A DNA stretch of 64,000 nt from SIAQ01 sp963767835 (GTDB lineage Bacteria > Planctomycetota > Planctomycetia > Gemmatales > Gemmataceae). How positions within the stretch are numbered: the stretch's first letter is position 1; the number at the start of each line of letters is the position of its first letter. Shown in pieces: positions 63,736 to 64,000 of this stretch. The translations under genes and the position numbers were made by a program. Under the pieces are notes generated by a model. The model was not told the DNA's origin. It saw only the letters and a list, made by a program, of their open reading frames with translations, and did not search any database. The DNA lies in NCBI GenBank assembly GCA_963767835.1, contig CAVYFY010000018.1, positions 1-64,000 of the forward strand, written 5' to 3'.

Positions 63736-64000
63736 TCACGCTGCCTTGCCGGCGCGCCGTATGAATTGCCGAATCGCTTGCGCCGATTCGCTGCATTCGA
63801 AGGGAGACATCGGCACGCCGGCGAATTTGACGGCTTCGCTTCGCTCAAGAAAGCGTACGAGAAATTGCTTGTCGTCCGCCGACAGTGTGCCAATTGCAGC
63901 CACGCTTTGCACAAATTCCGGCGTGGTGCGCCGGCGGGCTGGAACCGTGTATTGCCGCTCCAAGTAGCGGCGCAATAGCGTTGTCAGCAGCGTGACGAAG
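63736..64000 (-). CDS. DUF4381-like protein, C-terminal part only
   Basis: The reading frame is open to the window edge; the 5' end lies beyond 64000. The visible 88 residues (TLLTTLLRRYLERQYTVPAR with RTTPEFVQSVAAIGTLSADD, then FLERSEAVKFAGVPMSP) look like the C-terminal domain of DUF4381 proteins, part of the MoxR/DUF58/BatA gene set. The stop is at 63736. Between 63533 and 63735 there is no gene. Confidence 0.6.
   Translation of the reverse strand, partial: FVTLLTTLLRRYLERQYTVPARRRTTPEFVQSVAAIGTLSADDKQFLVRFLERSEAVKFAGVPMSPFECSESAQAIRQFIRRAGKAA

Noticed and set aside
1..64000. tRNA, rRNA, tmRNA, riboswitch or replication-origin signals
   Set aside because: No gap contains a recognisable structured RNA or DnaA-box cluster by eye; a covariance-model scan would be needed to exclude small RNAs.

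Overview
The window reads as a high-GC planctomycete chromosome, most like the Gemmatales. The markers are a DUF1559 pseudopilin-like protein, BBP7- and BBP2-type outer-membrane barrels, a prenyltransferase-repeat protein, a Ser/Thr kinase fused to a formylglycine-enzyme-type domain, a DUF4175-like membrane protein, and many palindromic repeats in the gene gaps. No rRNA, tRNA or CRISPR array was recognised. This assignment rests on gene families seen by eye, not on a database search.

Layout. 0-2.5 kb: an insertion sequence next to a transposase remnant. 2.5-5.6 kb: a frameshifted response regulator, a ketopantoate-reductase-like protein, a DUF433/DUF5615 toxin-antitoxin-like pair and an EVE/PUA-like protein. 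5.6-10.8 kb: an oxalate/formate group (oxalate-CoA ligase, oxalate/formate-type MFS carrier, formate-dehydrogenase-like molybdoenzyme). 10.8-18.9 kb: cell-envelope genes, namely a BBP7 barrel, two extraordinary secreted Met-Gly-rich paralogues, a membrane protein and a prenyltransferase-repeat protein. 19-23 kb: an esterase and lutABC (lactate oxidation), with an exact 219-bp tandem duplication across the lutA/lutB junction. 23-34 kb: an aspartic-protease pair, the kinase-SUMF1 fusion, a pseudopilin-redoxin pair, a TPR-like protein, a barrel, Rex, a zinc-ribbon protein, flavin reductase, a TlpA-like redoxin and a methyltransferase. 34-38.4 kb: a 2-oxoacid:ferredoxin oxidoreductase (korAB) bracketed by two CBS-domain proteins. 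38.5-48.7 kb: an iron-type alcohol dehydrogenase, the DUF4175-like protein, NikR, a small GAYPGMYG-repeat protein, phosphofructokinase, a DapA-family aldolase and a FlgI-like/HEAT lipoprotein. 48.9-61.1 kb: housekeeping genes smc, tsf, rpsB, mfd and a SurA-like isomerase, with a DUF6629-like protein and an acyl-ACP desaturase. 61.2-63 kb: a likely mobile element of a family I cannot name. The right edge holds a coiled-coil lipoprotein and the 3' end of a DUF4381-like gene.

Two patterns cut across the window. First, at least a dozen frame breaks hit otherwise intact genes, including smc, pfk, mfd, korA and the formate dehydrogenase. Because smc is normally essential, most are probably sequence errors, so I annotate the genes as whole and mark the breaks. 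Second, perfect or near-perfect inverted repeats of several unrelated families occupy many gene gaps, overlap stop codons, and in two places (oxalate-CoA ligase, smc) sit in frame inside coding sequence.

The most unusual coding content is the pair of secreted Met-Gly proteins at 12.8-15.8 kb. They share one modular plan, signal peptide / Met-Gly block / collagen-like Gly-X-Y stretch / conserved linker / Met-Gly-Pro block / PGVFF end, and have no obvious named family.
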